Part shown: positions 7,101-9,057 of the stretch, piece by piece | Layout: every line of letters starts with the position of its first letter | Numbering within the stretch: position 1 is the first letter of the stretch | Assembly: GCA_947074135.1 (NCBI GenBank) | Contig: CAMTOL010000081.1 | Location: 1 to 9,057, forward strand | Direction of reading: 5' to 3' | DNA: 9,057 nucleotides | Source: an uncultured Rikenellaceae bacterium | GTDB lineage: Bacteria > Bacteroidota > Bacteroidia > Bacteroidales > Rikenellaceae | Notes under the pieces: model-generated | What the model saw: the letters and a program-made list of their open reading frames with translations, nothing else | Database searches by the model: none | What the model was told of the DNA's origin: nothing | Program-made: the position numbers and the translations under genes

Positions 7101-7345
7101 TTACCTTTATCTTTGGTATGATTCCTCTTGTTACGGCCTCTGGAGCTGCGGCGGTAGGTAATACATCGATTGGTGTGGCTGCTATTGGCGGTATGTCAGT
7201 AGGTACGCTCTTTGGGATATTTGTGATACCGGTGATGTTTGTTATCTTCAGAACTTTGGACGAGAAACTAAGTCGTTCGAAACGTGAGAGGTGTGAACAA
7301 GCAGCCAAAGAGTTATCTCAGACTAGTAGCGAACCCCAACAATAA
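4175..7345 (+). CDS. RND multidrug efflux pump, inner-membrane proton antiporter (HAE1/AcrB type)
   Basis: This 1056-aa protein has the full length and layout of AcrB/MexB-type RND transporters, which use the proton gradient to expel drugs, bile salts or detergents through an outer-membrane channel. TM1 at about 10-30 begins with FINRPVLSTVLSIVISLLG. A large periplasmic loop follows to about 335, TM2-7 run to about 560, a second loop runs to about 865, and TM8-12 end near 1030. The proton-relay aspartates are Asp405-Asp406 in GTVVDDAIVVVE, and the partner lysine is Lys937 in GLLAKNGILIVEFA. The conserved RLRPLLMTS segment follows. These residues place it in the hydrophobe/amphiphile (HAE-1) class rather than the heavy-metal class. 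The ATG at 4175 gives the expected N-terminus. The outer-membrane partner starts 15 nt downstream. No membrane-fusion protein or regulator gene is adjacent, which is unusual. The substrate cannot be told from sequence. Confidence 0.96.
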   Translation: MVEKFINRPVLSTVLSIVISLLGVLGMVSLPITLFPEIAPPMVLVSTNYQGASAEVVLKSVNVPLEEQINGVENMTYISSTAANNGSAEIKVYFSLGTNADLAAVNVQNRVSAATSKLPSAVTQYGISTEKSQNSMLMMVAVYSDNEEFDDTFVENYLRINIYPQIQRVKGVGRVSIFGSRDYSMRVWLHPERLAAYNLVPSDIISAIKDQNIEAAPGKFGENSEQSLTYTIRYKGKFTEPTQYEDIVIKALSDGRILRLKDVATVELGAFNYSVTAESKGYPGAAFSVYQMSGTNAKQIVSDIKATLEEASKSFPKGIKYTIPYDTNKFLDASIDQVIETFIEAFILVVIVVFIFLQNFKTTLIPSIAALVSIIGTFFFLMLFGFTLNILTLFALVLAIGTVVDDAIVVVESVYCKLHEEGYTNTKEATVASMREITGAVISTTLVMIAVFIPVTFMSGPTGVFYNQFAITMAVAIFISAINALTLSPVLCTILIKPPKDGVKKSITERLFTGFNTGLDYLTKKYVGSFKFLFKHKIVPLLALMFFGGMLFWFLQTTPTAFVPTEDQGVIFVDVSMPAGSSSERTTEVIREVARIANELDVVQNDLMVSGVSLVSGVNGPSYGLLVLALKDWQERPDTLTKDVIAELMKRTAHIKAGTVQLFVPPTISGFSVTDGFEMQLQDRTGGESDKFYTVMKGFLKELNEQPEIKFAYSSFNVNFPQYEFKVNSDKCKQLGVQVSDVFNTLQIYFGSAQASDFNRFSKYYRVMVQSSPEQRSDLESLSTIMVRNDKGEMVPITTFVEFDRVYGPESVARFNLFNSATINGSAADGYSSSDAIAAMQRVAADVLPQEYSYEFSGMTREEMASSGQSAFIFLLSFIFVYLILSAQYESYIMPWAVMLSLVCGMFGVYWFVNMAGIDNNIYVQVALIMLIGLLAKNGILIVEFALQRREQGHSIAEAAREAAKVRLRPLLMTSFTFIFGMIPLVTASGAAAVGNTSIGVAAIGGMSVGTLFGIFVIPVMFVIFRTLDEKLSRSKRERCEQAAKELSQTSSEPQQ

Positions 7346-7360
7346 TCTGCAAGATAAAAG

Positions 7361-8734
7361 ATGAGACGAGTATTTATATTGACTTTAACGACTATTCTAG
7401 TTTCAAGCTGTATAGTAAAACCCTTTGAGAGTCCAACAGCTAAAAAGTTGGGGCTTTCCGAGCAGTATCGTAATTTGAGCGACACAACCAATAATATAGC
7501 TCAGACTCCTTGGCGTGATTTTTTTGTAGCAGAGGAGCTGCAAAAACTTATAGACACTGTTTTAGCAGGAAATTCTGATTACCAAAGTGCAGTGCTCCGC
7601 ATCGAACAGAGCTATGCAATGCTTCGCTCGGCAAGAGCTCAAATTGCACCATCGATTGGAGCGAGTGCTAGTATAGGACATAACTACTCTGGCACTATCC
7701 CTTCAAACTTTGTTCAATACACAAATAGCAAGAGTTCTAATGCGGGATTCAGTCTAAATTGGGAGATTGATTTGTGGGGAAAACTGTATGCACGAAAGGA
7801 GAGTGCAAAGGCTGACTTTTGGCAAACAGAACAGGCTGCCATTGCAACTCGTCAATCACTTATTGCTGCCGTAGCAACTTCCTACGCAACACTTATATCT
7901 TATGACACGAAGCTGGAGATTGTTAAAGAGGCAATAAATAATCGTACAGAGTACTACCAAACAACTCTTTCGCTTAAAGAGAGTGGAAAGGTTAACGAGG
8001 TGGCTGTTCAACAAGCATACGCACAGTTGGAGGAGGTTAAGGCCGCCCTTTCGCAAATAGATATGGCTATCGAGATGACAGAAAATGCAATTGCACTTCT
8101 TGCAGGTCGCCAAACGTTAGAAATTATGCGAAATGTCGATATCGAAGATATTAATCACACCGTTTCTATGTCCACAGGCACACCAGCTCAACTCCTATCG
8201 TTCCGTCCTGATGTACGTATGGCAGAGATGAATTATCGTAGTAAGCACTACTTGTTTATGGCTTCTCGCGCTTCGCTCTACCCCTCACTCTCAATTTCAG
8301 GTGATGCTGGAGTTGCAAGTCTATTTTCGGCACAAACATTGATACTCAATGGTATTGGGTCGTTAACAGCACCACTTTTCCAAGGTCGTAAACTTAGAGC
8401 TGCAAAACAGAGTGCCGAAGTAGAGGCCAAGATCTCAGAGCTGGAGTTCAGAAACACGCTCTTTACAGCCATTAGAGAGGTAAATGATGCGATGATCTCT
8501 ATTAAAAGCTATGATGCGATTTTAGGTCATCAGATCCTTCAAGTTGAAGCGCTTCGCAAAGCATATGAATACTCGGGCGATCTCTTTATGAGTGGCTATG
8601 CTAATTATACCGATTTATTGATTGCGCAAACAAGTGTATATAGCGCCGAATTAGGTTTAATTGACACCTATCTTTCGACTGTAACCTCTCGTATCGAACT
8701 ATTTAGAGCGCTAGGCGGAGGTAGCGATAACTGA
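7361..8734 (+). CDS. Outer-membrane efflux lipoprotein (OprM/NodT-type TolC-like factor)
   Basis: This 457-aa outer-membrane factor forms the trimeric exit duct of a tripartite efflux pump. It starts with a lipoprotein signal peptide: Arg2-Arg3, a hydrophobic core, and the lipobox VSSC with the lipidated Cys at 17. Two OEP (outer-membrane efflux protein) repeats follow, at about 60-250 and 275-450. The first contains the usual region after PWRDFF (from about 51) with LRIEQSYAMLRSARAQIAPSIG. The second has the hallmark RPDVR (Arg282) followed by RASLYPSLSISGDAG. The C-terminal half ends with the helical segment ANYTDLLIAQTSVYSAEL. The start is 15 nt after the RND stop codon, so the two are almost certainly co-transcribed and work as a pair. 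The A-rich AAGATAAAAG just before the ATG may help initiation. It ends in TGA, after which the heptamer tract begins. Confidence 0.94.
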   Translation: MRRVFILTLTTILVSSCIVKPFESPTAKKLGLSEQYRNLSDTTNNIAQTPWRDFFVAEELQKLIDTVLAGNSDYQSAVLRIEQSYAMLRSARAQIAPSIGASASIGHNYSGTIPSNFVQYTNSKSSNAGFSLNWEIDLWGKLYARKESAKADFWQTEQAAIATRQSLIAAVATSYATLISYDTKLEIVKEAINNRTEYYQTTLSLKESGKVNEVAVQQAYAQLEEVKAALSQIDMAIEMTENAIALLAGRQTLEIMRNVDIEDINHTVSMSTGTPAQLLSFRPDVRMAEMNYRSKHYLFMASRASLYPSLSISGDAGVASLFSAQTLILNGIGSLTAPLFQGRKLRAAKQSAEVEAKISELEFRNTLFTAIREVNDAMISIKSYDAILGHQILQVEALRKAYEYSGDLFMSGYANYTDLLIAQTSVYSAELGLIDTYLSTVTSRIELFRALGGGSDN

Positions 8735-8737
8735 AAA

Positions 8738-8835
8738 TTTTTAATTTATAATTTATACTGGTTAGTGATAAATGGTAAATGAATAATTTATTATTAACGG
8801 TCACCAACCACCAAACACTAGTCACTAGTCACTAA
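8738..8835 (+). repeat. Tract of fourteen consecutive 7-bp units before purB
   Basis: All but 7 nt of the intergenic DNA between the efflux operon and purB can be divided into 14 heptamers without a gap. Most start with T and many end in AA or AG, for example TTTTTAA (8738), TTTATAA (8745), TGATAAA (8766), TGGTAAA (8773), TCACCAA (8801), CCACCAA (8808), TCACTAG (8822) and TCACTAA (8829). The repeat drifts gradually from AT-rich to CAC-rich units, and the last three are nearly identical copies of a CACTAGT heptamer. The tract ends 4 nt before the purB ATG. Heptameric intergenic repeats are known in cyanobacteria (STRR sequences). The function here is unknown, and no clear promoter was seen inside it. 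Confidence 0.6.
8759..8810. repeat. Nested palindrome inside the purB-upstream tract
   Basis: TGGTTAGTGA at 8759-8768 pairs with TCACCAACCA at 8801-8810, with one mismatch in ten. AATAA 8782-8786 and TTATT 8791-8795 make an inner stem with a 4-nt loop. The outer-arm-plus-inner-hairpin architecture is the same as at 4090-4131. A structure in the efflux-operon 3' end or the purB leader is possible. Confidence 0.4.
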
Positions 8836-8839
8836 AACA

Positions 8840-9057
8840 ATGGAACTAACTTCACTAACAGCTATTTCGCCAGTAGACGGACGTTACAGCCGTACAACAC
8901 AAACTCTCGATGCCTACTGCTCAGAGTAGGCACTAAGTCGTTCTCGTGTTATGGTGGCGATAGAGTACTTTATAGCCCTTAGCAAACTACCGCTGCCACA
9001 CCTTGCATCTCTCGATAAAAACCATTTCAGATCGGCAGCGAACACGTCTGAACTGAC
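8840..9057 (+). pseudogene. purB: purB (adenylosuccinate lyase) 5' end, interrupted by in-frame TAG
   Basis: Adenylosuccinate lyase cleaves SAICAR and adenylosuccinate, releasing fumarate, in de novo purine and AMP synthesis. The frame from ATG 8840 reads MELTSLTAISPVDGRYS, the family N-terminus, whose Arg-Tyr pair contributes to the active site. It continues to YCSE and then meets TAG at 8927-8929 (codon 30). The same frame continues as an obvious homologue: RVMVAIEYFIALSKLPLPHL. The family usually has Tyr or Phe at the stop position (SEY-A/G-L), so one substitution from TAC or TAT explains it. Other normally conserved positions also differ: SRSRV in place of a K-Y/F-R-V-type segment, and VAIEYF where VEIEYF or VEVEYF is usual. 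The similarity weakens after about residue 58. A restart at ATG 8951 (codon 38) would lose the SPVDGRY motif. The gene runs off the window. It could be a true pseudogene, a rare read-through allele, or base errors near a sequence end. Confidence 0.8.

Noticed and set aside
7015..7308. Minus-strand open frame over the RND C-terminus
   Set aside because: It is antisense to the conserved TM10-12 region, with no recognisable domain and no start context. It is explained by codon bias on the sense strand.
8816..8835. CACTAGT tandem units as a small CRISPR array
   Set aside because: The units are 7 bp with no unique spacers, no leader and no cas genes. They are part of a longer heptameric tract.
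8927..8929. TAG as a sense codon in this organism (code reassignment)
   Set aside because: psd and the PerM gene both end at TAG at normal protein lengths, and no other in-frame TAG is seen in the window's genes. Local nonsense or base error is simpler.

Overview
The window looks like a piece of a Bacteroidota chromosome, most likely Bacteroidales. It is AT-rich, and the proteins read like Bacteroidales homologues. Start codons follow A/T-rich leaders, mostly without a Shine-Dalgarno sequence, and there are matches to the Bacteroides-type -7 box (TAnnTTTG). No phage, insertion sequence, CRISPR array, tRNA or rRNA was found. All complete genes lie on the + strand.

Layout: (1) 1-270 is a possible divergent regulatory region. 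It holds a small minus-strand ORF that starts like a lipoprotein, two face-to-face TAnnTTTG boxes and a perfect 7-bp inverted repeat. (2) 271-3207 holds ridA (imine/enamine deaminase), a short cdsA (CDP-diacylglycerol synthase), psd (phosphatidylserine decarboxylase) and an AI-2E/PerM-family membrane protein. cdsA and psd are 3 nt apart and supply two of the three steps from phosphatidate to phosphatidylethanolamine; the middle enzyme, PssA, is not here. (3) 3240-4085 encodes only the N-terminal (thiamine-diphosphate) half of a split transketolase; the C-terminal half is not next to it. (4) 4175-8734 encodes an RND drug/proton antiporter followed 15 nt later by its outer-membrane factor lipoprotein. 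The usual periplasmic adaptor gene is absent. (5) 8840-9057 is the 5' end of purB (adenylosuccinate lyase), interrupted by an in-frame TAG at codon 30.

The least ordinary features are the purB amber codon and the non-coding DNA before several genes. The 98 bp before purB can be read as 14 consecutive 7-bp units. Related CAATTGT-type heptads precede the RND gene and the PerM gene, and palindromes are nested in two of these tracts. I see no obvious new multi-gene system: the genes are housekeeping and efflux functions, and the novelty lies in missing partners, the broken purB and the heptameric intergenic repeats.
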